NCBI GenBank assembly: GCA_035541895.1 | Contig: DATKMK010000045.1 | Coordinates: 39,481 to 103,480, forward strand | DNA length: 64,000 nt | Direction: 5' to 3' | Origin: DATKMK01 sp035541895 | Lineage (GTDB): Bacteria; Desulfobacterota; Binatia; HRBIN30; JACQVA1 | Shown here: piece after piece, positions 57,224-64,000 of the stretch | Position numbering within the stretch: the stretch's first letter is position 1 | How the letters are laid out: every line of letters starts with the position of its first letter | Translations under genes and position numbers: made by a program | The notes under the pieces: generated by a model | The model's input: only the letters and a program-made list of their open reading frames with translations | Databases searched by the model: none | What the model was told of the DNA's origin: nothing

Positions 57224-57889
57224 ATGGCGACCCCGGTGTTGATCGCGCCGTCGGTGCTGTCCGCCGACTTTGCGAAATTGGGCGACGAGGTCCGCGCCGT
57301 GGAAGCGGCGGGCGCAGACTGGATTCACCTCGACGTGATGGACGGGCACTTCGTGCCCAACATCACCATCGGCCCGATGATCGTCAAAGCAGTACGCGGA
57401 AAGACCAAGCTCCCGCTCGACGTTCATCTGATGATCGAACGCCCCGAGCGCTACATCGGCGAATTCGCCGAAGCCGGTGCGGGGTATCTTTCTGTGCATC
57501 AGGAAGCCTGCCCGCACTTGCACGCCGTGATTCAACAAATCCGCGCCGCCGGTGTGAGACCCGCAGTGGTCATCAATCCGGCGACACCGTTGGCGGCAGT
57601 TGAACCGATTCTGGCCGACGTGGAGATGCTGTTGATCATGACCGTCAACCCCGGCTTCGGCGGACAGAAGTTCATCCACTCGACAATGGACAAGATCCGC
57701 GCAGCGCGAGAGTTCAAGCGCAGGAACAATCTGAACTTCTTGATCGAAGTCGATGGCGGAGTGAAGCCGGAGAACGCCGCCGATATCATTGCTGCCGGCG
57801 CCGAGGTGCTGGTGTCGGGCTCGGGCATCTTTGCAACCCCGGACTACCGAGCCACGATCGCCGCGTTGCGCGGCCGGTCGAGCGCGTGA
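57224..57889 (+). CDS. rpe: Ribulose-phosphate 3-epimerase
   Basis: Interconverts ribulose-5-phosphate and xylulose-5-phosphate (pentose phosphate or Calvin cycle). The 221-residue TIM barrel shows IAPSVLSADFAKLGDEV, HLDVMDGHFVPNITIGP near 35, DVHLMIERPERY near 68, MTVNPGFGGQKFI near 142 and IEVDGGVKPENA near 177. These include the metal-binding His/Asp pairs. ATG 57224 is the only sensible start. The tRNA-Pro gene follows after 71 bp. Confidence 0.95.
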   Translation: MATPVLIAPSVLSADFAKLGDEVRAVEAAGADWIHLDVMDGHFVPNITIGPMIVKAVRGKTKLPLDVHLMIERPERYIGEFAEAGAGYLSVHQEACPHLHAVIQQIRAAGVRPAVVINPATPLAAVEPILADVEMLLIMTVNPGFGGQKFIHSTMDKIRAAREFKRRNNLNFLIEVDGGVKPENAADIIAAGAEVLVSGSGIFATPDYRATIAALRGRSSA

Positions 57890-57960
57890 AGCGGGTTTGC
57901 AAATCGGGGCTCGTGTGGTACCAACTGGATCTCTCGCTCCGCGAGAGCGTCTGGTGAAAC

Positions 57961-58037
57961 CGGGGTGTAGCTCAGACTGGTAGAGCGCACGGTTCGGGAC
58001 CGTGAGGTCGCTGGTTCAAGTCCAGTCACCCCGACCA
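57961..58037 (+). tRNA. tRNA-Pro (anticodon CGG), CCA encoded
   Basis: A complete 77-nt cloverleaf. The acceptor CGGGGTG pairs with CACCCCG; the C1-G72 pair is typical of bacterial tRNA-Pro. The D-arm GCTC/GAGC, anticodon stem CACGG/CCGTG with loop TTCGGGA (anticodon CGG) and T-arm with GTTCAAGTC are all visible. Discriminator A and CCA (58035-58037) are genomic. It reads the CCG proline codon. The SH3-protein ATG is only 9 nt after CCA. Confidence 0.96.
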
Positions 58038-58046
58038 TTCTCCTTC

Positions 58047-58709
58047 ATGCGTGGGTTGGTTGCCTGCTTGATTTTGTCGCTGCTGACGGCGTCCGCCGTC
58101 GTCGCGGCCGACACGACCTCGGCCGTCGTCACCGGCGCCGAACTGCTGTACGTACGCCGCGGCCCAGGGGTGGGCTTTCCGGCGTTCGCCACCATTGAAC
58201 GCGGGGAGCGCGTGGAAGTGGAACGGCTCGATGGGGTATGGGCGCTCGTACACCTCGCATCAGGCCAGAGCGGCTATGTGCACAGCACGTTCCTCTCCTT
58301 CCCGGGAGAAAGCCGAGCGACCATCATTGTTCCCGCAACCGCGACGGCGACCCCGGCCCGCCAGCCGGAGACGACCGCTGGGCCGGAAGAGCTTCCGTCG
58401 CCACCGACGGGTTCGCCAACGCCGACGGGCACGCTTGGAGCCGTCTCGGCCACTGTCCTCGCGACGCCAGAGGGCATCAACGACGTTGATCAACTCCGCA
58501 GCGATGTGCAGCGACTGACGCTGACCGTCGACGCCCTCCAGCACCGGCTCGCGGAATCGTCTTCTACCGGCGACCCCACGACCGACCACACTTGGCGCTC
58601 GGCGACGGTCGGCGTGCTTGTCGTCCTCGCTCTCTTCGTCGGCTGGGTGGCCGGTTCCGCCTACGGCCGCCAGAGTGAACGCTCGCGCCGCAGCCGCATC
58701 CGGTTTTGA
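58047..58709 (+). CDS. Exported bacterial SH3-domain protein with C-terminal TM anchor
   Basis: A 220-residue protein: signal peptide (MRGLVACLILSLLTASAVVA), SH3b domain (TGAELLYVRRGPGVGFPAFATIERGERVEVERL...GYVHSTFL, ~27-85), a Thr/Pro/Ser linker (~95-145), a coiled-coil-like heptad segment VDQLRSDVQRLTLTVDALQHRL, then a TM helix VGVLVVLALFVGWVAGSAYG and a basic tail ERSRRSRIRF. This domain order matches the YgiM/TIGR04211 type. It begins 9 nt after the tRNA-Pro CCA and has no Shine-Dalgarno, so it is probably expressed from the tRNA transcript. Role unknown; SH3b domains bind peptidoglycan or peptides. Confidence 0.8.
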   Translation: MRGLVACLILSLLTASAVVAADTTSAVVTGAELLYVRRGPGVGFPAFATIERGERVEVERLDGVWALVHLASGQSGYVHSTFLSFPGESRATIIVPATATATPARQPETTAGPEELPSPPTGSPTPTGTLGAVSATVLATPEGINDVDQLRSDVQRLTLTVDALQHRLAESSSTGDPTTDHTWRSATVGVLVVLALFVGWVAGSAYGRQSERSRRSRIRF

Positions 58710-59318
58710 ATGGCGATTCCCCTTCTGTTGCTAGCCTATGTACTCGGTTCAGTGCCCACCGGCGTCTTGCTGAGCCGAACCGTTGGCATCGACCCGCGGC
58801 GTGCCGGCAGTGGGAACATCGGCGCGACCAACGTCGCCCGAACGGCCGGCCGCTGGCTCGGTTTGCTGACCTTGTTGGGCGATGCGTTGAAGGGTGCCTT
58901 GCCAGTCTGGCTCGCTCAACGTGTCACATCTGATCCGGCTCTGCCCGCGTTCGTCGGACTCGCGACCATTGCTGGACATTTGTGGTCGTGTTTTTTGCAA
59001 TTCCGCGGCGGTAAAGGCGTGGCCACTGCGTTTGGCGTCTTTCTCATGCTTGCCCCATCGGCCGTGGGAATTGCGTTGATCGGATTTCTCGTCACCGCGG
59101 TTGCGACTCGTTACGTATCGCTCGCGTCGATGGTGGCCGCGGGCGTCTTACCGCTCAGCTCGTTTGCGCTCGCCGGCAACGGCTGGATTGCCATTGCCGC
59201 CCTGCTCACCGCACTCGCGATCATCGGTAAGCACCGCGACAACGCACGCCGTCTGGTTTCTGGCACTGAACCAAAATTCGGCTCGACGCGTGCCCAAGAA
59301 TCGGGCGCTGCTCGGTGA
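58710..59318 (+). CDS. plsY: Acyl-phosphate:glycerol-3-phosphate acyltransferase PlsY
   Basis: Integral-membrane enzyme for the first step of phospholipid synthesis from acyl-phosphate. The 202-residue product shows the three PlsY motifs: GSVPTGVLLSRTVGIDPRRAGSGNIGATNVART near 12-44, FRGGKGVATAFGVFLMLAP near 98 and the late GKHRDNARRLVSGTEPKFG near 173. Five TM segments are expected. ATG 58710 directly abuts the TGA of the SH3 gene, so the two are co-translated. Confidence 0.94.
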   Translation: MAIPLLLLAYVLGSVPTGVLLSRTVGIDPRRAGSGNIGATNVARTAGRWLGLLTLLGDALKGALPVWLAQRVTSDPALPAFVGLATIAGHLWSCFLQFRGGKGVATAFGVFLMLAPSAVGIALIGFLVTAVATRYVSLASMVAAGVLPLSSFALAGNGWIAIAALLTALAIIGKHRDNARRLVSGTEPKFGSTRAQESGAAR

Positions 59319-59389
59319 TTGGGCAGCACCGCGATTGAGCGATCACGACACACCGACTCACTCATCTGCGTAGCCCTTGAGGTGAGCCG

Positions 59390-59405
59390 TGGCACTCGCG
59401 TTGCT
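59390..59405 (+). promoter_or_regulatory. Sigma54 (-24/-12) promoter upstream of amt
   Basis: TGGCACTCGCGTTGCT matches the RpoN consensus TGGCAC-N5-TTGCW at every fixed position, including the GG/GC spacing. Predicted start about 59417, 69 nt before the amt ATG. A partial NtrC-like half-site pair GCACCGCGATTGAGC lies at 59326-59340. Confidence 0.78.
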
Positions 59406-59422
59406 GCATTTATTTGCCGCAC

Positions 59423-59443
59423 CCAACTACCCACCGTAGTTGG
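59423..59443 (+). other. 5'-UTR hairpin in the amt leader
   Basis: CCAACTAC and GTAGTTGG form an 8-bp stem around CCACC, a few nt after the predicted sigma54 start. No T-tract follows, so it is more likely an mRNA-stability or control element than a terminator. Confidence 0.45.
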
Positions 59444-59485
59444 TCTGCGACTGACATATGCGACGAGGAAGGGGGACTCAAGCGC

Positions 59486-60808
59486 ATGAAACTGCGGGGC
59501 ACGTGTGGTCTGGCGTTGGCAACGCTGTTGGCAAATGTGTCAACGGCGATCGCGGAGGAAGCGGCTGCACCTAAAATCGACACCGGAGATACGGCGTGGA
59601 TGTTGACGTCGTCCGCGCTCGTGTTGATGATGACAGCACCCGGGCTGGCGCTCTTCTATGGCGGGCTGGTGCGCAGCAAGAATGGCCTGGCGACCATCAT
59701 GCAGAGCTTCGTGCTGATGGCCGTCATCAGTATTCAGTGGGTGCTGTTTGGATACTCGCTGGCGTTTGGTCCCGACCACAATCATCTAATCGGTGGGCTG
59801 GACTGGATCGGGTTAGCCGGCGTCGGCGGCGATCCCAATCCGGACTACGCCGGGACGATCCCGCACCAATGCTTCATGATCTATCAGTGTATGTTCGCCG
59901 TGATCACGCCGGCATTGATCACCGGTGCGTTCGCCGAGCGTATGAAATTCAGCGCGTTCCTTCTCTTCAGTGTCTTGTGGGCCACGCTGATCTACGACCC
60001 CGTGGCGCACTGGGTCTGGGGCAAAGGCGGATGGATCGGTACGAATGGCGGCATGGGCGCGCTTGATTTCGCCGGTGGGACGGTGGTGCACATCACCTCG
60101 GGAATTTCGGCCCTCGCAGCCGCACTCGTGATGGGCAAACGCCTCGGATATCCGCGCGAACAGATGCATCCCCACAATCTCCCATTCTCGGTGGTTGGCG
60201 CCGCGATGCTGTGGGTGGGTTGGTTTGGCTTTAATGCCGGGAGCGCGCTGTCGTCGGGTGCACTTGCGACGAGTGCGTTCGTGGCGACCAACACCGGCGC
60301 GGCAGCCGCGACGCTCGGCTGGATGTACGCGGAGTGGATGACCCGCGGGAAGCCGACCGTGCTCGGCGCAGCCAGCGGCGCGGTGGCGGGTCTGGTCGCG
60401 ATCACGCCGGCATCTGGCTTTGTCGGACCCGTGTCGTCGATCATCATCGGCGGCGTCGCGGGGGTTATTTGCTTCGCCGCTTGCAACCTCAAGGTCAGGT
60501 TCGGCTACGATGACTCGCTCGATGTCGTTGGAGTCCACTGCGTCGGCGGCACTACCGGCGCGCTCCTCACCGGGCTCTTTGCCTCAAAAGCAGTCAACAG
60601 TGCCGGTGCCGATGGCTTGTTCTTCGGCAACCCCGGTCAGCTCGGTATCCAAGCCGTCGCCGTCGCGGTCAGCTTGGTCTACAGCTTCGTTGGGGCTTAC
60701 ATTTTGCTCAAGATCGTCGACGCACTCGTCGGGCTACGAGTGGTGGCGGAGGATGAAGTGGCTGGGCTCGATCTATCGCAACACGGCGAGACGGCGTACT
60801 CGCTGTGA
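59486..60808 (+). CDS. amt: Ammonium transporter
   Basis: AmtB-type ammonium channel in the inner membrane. The 440-residue product starts with a cleavable leader (MKLRGTCGLALATLLANVSTAIA), then 11 TM helices. Family sites are PGLALFYGGLVRSKN near 52, FAERMKFSAFLLFSVLWATLIYDPVAHWVWG near 150 (pore His) and DFAGGTVVHITSGISALAAALV near 193. ATG 59486 is preceded by GAGGAAGGGGG. The sigma54 promoter at 59390 and the following glnB show nitrogen-limitation control and the classic Amt-PII pairing. Confidence 0.95.
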   Translation: MKLRGTCGLALATLLANVSTAIAEEAAAPKIDTGDTAWMLTSSALVLMMTAPGLALFYGGLVRSKNGLATIMQSFVLMAVISIQWVLFGYSLAFGPDHNHLIGGLDWIGLAGVGGDPNPDYAGTIPHQCFMIYQCMFAVITPALITGAFAERMKFSAFLLFSVLWATLIYDPVAHWVWGKGGWIGTNGGMGALDFAGGTVVHITSGISALAAALVMGKRLGYPREQMHPHNLPFSVVGAAMLWVGWFGFNAGSALSSGALATSAFVATNTGAAAATLGWMYAEWMTRGKPTVLGAASGAVAGLVAITPASGFVGPVSSIIIGGVAGVICFAACNLKVRFGYDDSLDVVGVHCVGGTTGALLTGLFASKAVNSAGADGLFFGNPGQLGIQAVAVAVSLVYSFVGAYILLKIVDALVGLRVVAEDEVAGLDLSQHGETAYSL

Positions 60809-60877
60809 CAGCCGCTTTACTGCCTAGTCAGTCTGGCATAAGAGACGGCGAACTTGGATTCGAGTAAGGAGCATTCC

Positions 60878-61216
60878 ATGAAAAAAGTCGAAGCGGTCAT
60901 CAAACCCTTCAAACTGGACGAGGTCAAAGAAGCGCTCAGCGGGATCGGGATTCAAGGGCTCACCGTGAGCGAAGTGAAAGGCTTCGGTCGGCAGAAGGGA
61001 CATACGGAACTCTACCGCGGCGCCGAGTACGTGGTGGACTTCCTGCCGAAGGTCAAACTGGAAATCATCGTGCGCGACGACATCGTGCCGCAAGTAGTCG
61101 AAACCATCGAGAAGGCCGCCAAGACCGGCCGCATCGGGGACGGCAAGATCTTCGTCCTGGCGGTCGACGATGTCGTCCGTATCCGCACCGGCGAACGAGG
61201 AGCCGATGCCATCTAA
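60878..61216 (+). CDS. glnB: Nitrogen regulatory protein PII
   Basis: A 112-residue trimeric signal protein integrating 2-oxoglutarate, ATP/ADP and glutamine signals. MKKVEAVIKPFKLDEVKEAL, the T-loop GFGRQKGHTELYRGAEYVVDFLPK with uridylylation Tyr51, and the B-loop KTGRIGDGKIFVL are all present. AAGGAG precedes ATG 60878. Its place between amt and glnA means it could be named glnK as well; it may close the Amt channel and control GlnA adenylylation. Its last codons overlap a possible early glnA start at 61206. Confidence 0.96.
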   Translation: MKKVEAVIKPFKLDEVKEALSGIGIQGLTVSEVKGFGRQKGHTELYRGAEYVVDFLPKVKLEIIVRDDIVPQVVETIEKAAKTGRIGDGKIFVLAVDDVVRIRTGERGADAI

Positions 61217-61340
61217 GAAAAAGCCAACCACAGGTAAGACCAAACCGGCGCGCGGCAAAGCCGCTGCGGCGCGCGCAGCCAAACCATCACCAGCGCCCCG
61301 TTCGGGCGCACAAAAGGACACGTCTGGAAGGAGCGAAGGA

Positions 61341-62753
61341 ATGACCGCAAAAGAGGTGATCAAGTTCGCTAAGGACAACAAGGCCGTCTGCGCCGATCTG
61401 AAGTTTCTCGACTTCCTCGGCATCTGGCAGCACTTCACGGTGCCGATGAGCGAGGTCGACGAGGCCCTATTTGAAGAAGGCTCGGGGTTCGATGGCTCGT
61501 CGATCCGCGGTTGGCAGCCAATTAACGCGTCGGACATGCTTGTGGTTCCGGATCCCGCGACCGCCGTCATTGATCCGTTCACCAAGGACGCGACGTTGAG
61601 CCTGATCTGCAACATCGTCGATCCGATCACCAAAGAGGAGTACACCCGCGACCCGCGCCACATCGCCAAGAAGGCCGAAGCGTACTTGAAGTCCACCGGC
61701 ATCGGCGATGTCGCCTACTTCGGTCCGGAACCCGAATTCTTCATCTTCGACGACATCCGCTACGGCCAGAATCAGCACGAAGGCTTCTACTTCGTCGACT
61801 CGGTCGAGGGACAATGGAACACCGGCCGCCAGGAGAACCCAAACCTCGGCTACAAGCCGCGTTACAAGGAAGGCTATTTCCCGGTGCCGCCCACCGATTC
61901 GCAACAAGACATCCGCCAGGAGATGGTGCGGGTGATGGAATCGGTCGGCATCCGCGTCGAGAAACAACACCACGAGGTCGCCACTGCGGGCCAAGCCGAA
62001 ATCGACATGCGCTTCCTGCCGCTGCTCCGGATGGGTGACGCCCTGATGTGGTACAAGCATATCGTCAAGAACGTCGCCCGCCGCAACGGCAGGACCGCGA
62101 CCTTCATGCCCAAGCCGGTGTTCGGCGACAACGGTTCCGGCATGCATGTTCACCAGTCGATCTGGAAAGGCGACAAGCCGCTGTTCGCCGGTGACGGCTA
62201 CGGCGGCATGTCCGAGCTTGGGATGCACTACATCGCCGGCATCCTGAAGCACGCGCCGGCGATCGCCGCGTTCACCAATCCAGGCACGAACAGCTACCGA
62301 CGCTTGGTCCCAGGCTTCGAAGCCCCGGTGAACCTCGCCTACTCCAGCCGCAACCGCTCTGCGGCCGTCCGCATCCCGATGTACTCGCCGTCGCCGAAGG
62401 CCAAGCGCATCGAGGTGCGCTTCCCCGATCCGACCTGCAACGGCTACATGGCGTTCTCGGCGATGCTGATGGCCGGCCTCGACGGTATCGAGAAGAAACT
62501 CAAGCCCGGCGAACCGCTCGACAAGGACATCTACTCGCTAACGCCCGAGGAGTTGAAGAACGTCCCCTCGATGCCCGGCGGCCTCGATGAAGCGCTCAAC
62601 AATCTGAAGAAGGATCACGCCTTCCTGCTCAAGGGCGACGTGTTCACCGAGGACGTCATCGAGACCTGGATCGAATACAAGATGGCCAACGAAGTCTCCG
62701 CCGTGCGCTTGCGCCCGCATCCGCACGAATTCGCGATGTACTTCGACGCGTAA
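61341..62753 (+). CDS. glnA: Glutamine synthetase type I
   Basis: Makes glutamine from glutamate, ammonia and ATP; dodecamer. The 470-residue product shows MTAKEVIKFAKDN, FDGSSIRGWQPINASDM near 50, GPEPEFFIFDDI near 129, AEIDMRFLPLLRMGD near 219, HVHQSIWKGDKPLFAG near 267 and NRSAAVRIPMYSPSPKAKRIEVRFPD near 340. The loop DKDIYSLTPEELKNVP near 397 keeps the tyrosine adenylylated by GlnE. ATG 61341 has GGAGCGAAGGA upstream. A second ATG at 61206 with GAGGAG would add 45 Lys/Ala/Pro-rich residues and overlap glnB. Confidence 0.95.
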   Translation: MTAKEVIKFAKDNKAVCADLKFLDFLGIWQHFTVPMSEVDEALFEEGSGFDGSSIRGWQPINASDMLVVPDPATAVIDPFTKDATLSLICNIVDPITKEEYTRDPRHIAKKAEAYLKSTGIGDVAYFGPEPEFFIFDDIRYGQNQHEGFYFVDSVEGQWNTGRQENPNLGYKPRYKEGYFPVPPTDSQQDIRQEMVRVMESVGIRVEKQHHEVATAGQAEIDMRFLPLLRMGDALMWYKHIVKNVARRNGRTATFMPKPVFGDNGSGMHVHQSIWKGDKPLFAGDGYGGMSELGMHYIAGILKHAPAIAAFTNPGTNSYRRLVPGFEAPVNLAYSSRNRSAAVRIPMYSPSPKAKRIEVRFPDPTCNGYMAFSAMLMAGLDGIEKKLKPGEPLDKDIYSLTPEELKNVPSMPGGLDEALNNLKKDHAFLLKGDVFTEDVIETWIEYKMANEVSAVRLRPHPHEFAMYFDA

Positions 62754-62774
62754 GCGATTTCTTCTTCTCCGCAT

Positions 62775-62815
62775 CGAGAGGCCAGCCGGTACACGCCGGC
62801 TGGCCTCTCGCCTTT
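62775..62815 (+). terminator. Rho-independent terminator after glnA
   Basis: A perfect 15-bp stem: CGAGAGGCCAGCCGG (62775-62789) pairs with 62796-62810 around a TACACG loop, then CCTTTTG. It ends the amt-glnB-glnA transcript 22 bp after the glnA stop. Confidence 0.88.
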
Positions 62816-62838
62816 TGCAGTCAGAATGGAGGTCTGAC

Positions 62839-63453
62839 GTGAGACTCTACTGGCATCCGTTCTCACTCATTCCGTGGCGAGTACGCATCGCGCTGCATGA
62901 GAAGGGGATCGCGTATGAGGAAGTGAAGGTCGACGTGTACTCGTCGCCGGAACGCTCTTCGGAGTTTCTCCGACTCAATCCGTTTGGGCAGATCCCGGTT
63001 CTCGAGGACGATGGCCTCGTGATCGCCGAGTCGCTGGCGATCCTCGAGTATCTGGAGGAGCGTTGCCCGACACCTGCGCTGATGCCGGTCGATCCCGGTG
63101 CGCGGGCGATCGCCCGCCAATGGATGTGCTGGAGCACGGACTATTGGCCGACCGCGTGGAAGAAGTGGGTCGCGCCTCGCATCCCGGGCGGCACGTGGAC
63201 CAATGAATCGGTGTCGGAAGGCCGCAGAGAGATCGCCGCCCATCTCGATGTGCTGGAGGCGCGCCTTGCGGATCGCGAATGGCTGGTGGACCGATACTCG
63301 CTGGCGGACGTCTGCTACGCGCCGCTGGTTCTCGTCCTCGATCGAGTCGATTTGGCGGAGGAGGTCTCAACGCGGCCGGCGGTATCGCGATGGGTCGACC
63401 GGCTACGCCAACGCCCCGCCGTACAGGCGACGATGATGCCAAGTCCCACGTGA
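62839..63453 (+). CDS. Glutathione S-transferase-like protein
   Basis: A 204-residue GST-fold protein. The thioredoxin-like N-domain has VRLYWHPFSLIPWRVRIALHEKGIAYEEVKVD, the cis-proline motif NPFGQIPVLEDDG near 55 and IAESLAILEYLEERCP near 68, the glutathione gamma-Glu site. The C-domain is helical (SLADVCYAPLVLVLDRV). The first-strand active-site residue is Ser or Tyr-like (HPFSLIPWR), as in zeta/beta-like classes. GTG 62839 is chosen because TGGAGGT lies five bases upstream. It may act in maleylacetoacetate-type isomerisation or detoxification; the substrate is not predictable. It lies beyond the glnA terminator. Confidence 0.87.
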   Translation: MRLYWHPFSLIPWRVRIALHEKGIAYEEVKVDVYSSPERSSEFLRLNPFGQIPVLEDDGLVIAESLAILEYLEERCPTPALMPVDPGARAIARQWMCWSTDYWPTAWKKWVAPRIPGGTWTNESVSEGRREIAAHLDVLEARLADREWLVDRYSLADVCYAPLVLVLDRVDLAEEVSTRPAVSRWVDRLRQRPAVQATMMPSPT

Positions 63454-63489
63454 GGCAGGGGGACGGAGTGCAGCGGTGAGCGCTCGAAT

Positions 63490-63639
63490 GTGCAGCATTG
63501 CTACTTTGGCGAGAGCGATCTCCTGGCTGCACCCGATCGCGGGCGGCGCTTCTCCGAGGCGAACTGGCAGCGACTCCGCGAGATCTGCGCCCGACGAGGT
63601 CCCGAAGGTCGCTTCGTCGACCTTCCAGGCATCGACTGA
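63490..63639 (+). CDS. Short hypothetical ORF (49 residues), doubtful
   Basis: A GTG-started frame, in phase with the GST gene after its stop. It reads VQHCYFGESDLLAAPDRGRR, then a helix-like EANWQRLREICARRG and ends FVDLPGID. Residue make-up looks protein-like, but there is no clear RBS and no recognised domain. It may be the remnant of a longer gene or a chance frame. It converges on the frameshifted gene at 63652. Confidence 0.25.
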   Translation: MQHCYFGESDLLAAPDRGRRFSEANWQRLREICARRGPEGRFVDLPGID

Positions 63640-63651
63640 GCAGCGCGAGGC

Positions 63652-64000
63652 TCAACCCCGGTCAGGTGGCTTGAACTCAGTGTTCAATACACCCTCTAGT
63701 TGCCCTTCCCGAATCCGATACGCACCGCTGATGTTAAGGCGTCCCTTGTAGTCTCCCGTGTTGCTCGCAGCGATGAGTTTTTCCCCCAGCACCGTCCAAA
63801 GAACCTCGCAGTCGGCATCGTTCAAGAACCTAAGGAATGACGTCCCGGTTGATCAACAGTGAGCCCGGCCCGGGCTCGCGAACCGAAGGATCAAACGCGA
63901 CAAGACGGGCCGATGCGTCGAAGAACTCACCTTCATGGCCTCGCCACGATAGGCCCATTTTATCGGCGAGCCATTTGCACGGGGTGTAGAGCCGATAGCC
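63652..64000 (-). pseudogene. Frameshifted gene, C-terminal part, unidentified family (cut by window edge)
   Basis: Read from the right edge, one frame gives YRLYTPCKWLADKMGLSWRG, then GEFFDASARLVAFDPSV and EPGPGSLLINRDVIP, and stops at TAG (63832-63830). Shifting by one base at about 63829-63836 continues the protein naturally: LRFLNDADCEVLWTVLGEKL, then NTGDYKGRLNISGAYRIREG, QLEGVLNTEFKPPDRG and TGA at 63654-63652. Both halves look like one conserved protein tail, so a single-base indel (one extra base) has split it, or the assembly has an error here. I vaguely recall LLIxxDxxxxFL...WTVLGEK tails in large ATP-binding proteins, but I cannot name the family. Confidence 0.6.

Noticed and set aside
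57897..57924. TTGCAA...TACCAA as tRNA-Pro promoter
   Set aside because: The 16-bp spacing is acceptable but the -10 matches only three of six; the tRNA could be read from rpe.
59326..59340. NtrC enhancer GCACC-N5-TGAGC
   Set aside because: Only one half fits the consensus, so it is mentioned with the sigma54 promoter but not called as a site.

Overview
The window is about 64 kb of gene-dense, high-GC bacterial chromosome. It carries one tRNA, no rRNA, and nothing I recognise as a transposon, prophage, CRISPR array or conjugation gene. Gene content points to a free-living delta-proteobacterium-like lineage. I favour a Binatota/Desulfobacterota-type organism: there are repeated LLM-class flavin/F420 oxidoreductases, a CaiB/BaiF CoA-transferase, SDR and crotonase enzymes, exported proteins with Thr-Pro linkers, Cys-rich repeat proteins and a DNDGDGLIDC-type surface protein. 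This placement is inference; no marker was searched.

Layout. 1-3.0 kb (minus): edge-truncated FG-GAP protein, fumC, and a two-gene exported Cys-rich/C-terminally anchored module. 3.1-6.5 kb: a giant TMTC-like membrane-TPR-sulfatase fusion. 6.5-9.6 kb (minus): pcm, LysM-M23 lipoprotein, apt, CDF exporter. 9.7-14.9 kb: SDR, hexapeptide acyltransferase, a tiny leaderless membrane ORF, LLM monooxygenase, beta-CASP nuclease, crotonase. 15-25 kb (minus): dockerin protein, GH29 fucosidase with a signal-less substrate-binding-fold protein, large patatin-like protein, GH51 arabinofuranosidase, Thr-Pro-rich lipoprotein. 25-29 kb: glutaminase-STAS-CNB fusion, divergent from a CPA2 antiporter. 29-36 kb: DUF1993, exported LLM enzyme, CoA-transferase, SIS isomerase, RNase D, VOC, SRPBCC, double-ACT protein. 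36-39.4 kb: infC, exported protein coupled to purN, DUF3187 outer-membrane protein.

39.4-44 kb is a complete BMP-type nucleoside ABC importer (lipoprotein, ATPase, two permeases). With apt, purN and the AzgA-type permease it gives the window a purine theme. 44-46 kb holds sppA and a small zinc-ribbon membrane protein. 46-51.8 kb is an isc operon read on the minus strand: iscS-iscU-iscA-hscB-hscA-iscX-rrf2-hypothetical. It lacks ferredoxin and has a strong promoter overlapped by a palindrome, which suggests autoregulation by the Rrf2 protein. 51.9-56.1 kb: nth, then a purine permease overlapping a FAD-oxidoreductase-SelD fusion. 56-59.3 kb: fmt, rpe, tRNA-Pro(CGG), SH3 protein, plsY. 59.4-62.8 kb: a nitrogen cluster, amt-glnB-glnA, with a perfect -24/-12 sigma54 promoter upstream and a rho-independent terminator downstream. 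The right edge holds a glutathione-S-transferase-like gene and a frameshifted unidentified gene.

Starts were chosen from ribosome-binding sites, family N-termini and overlaps. Several are GTG or TTG. No intergenic gap exceeds about 250 bp.
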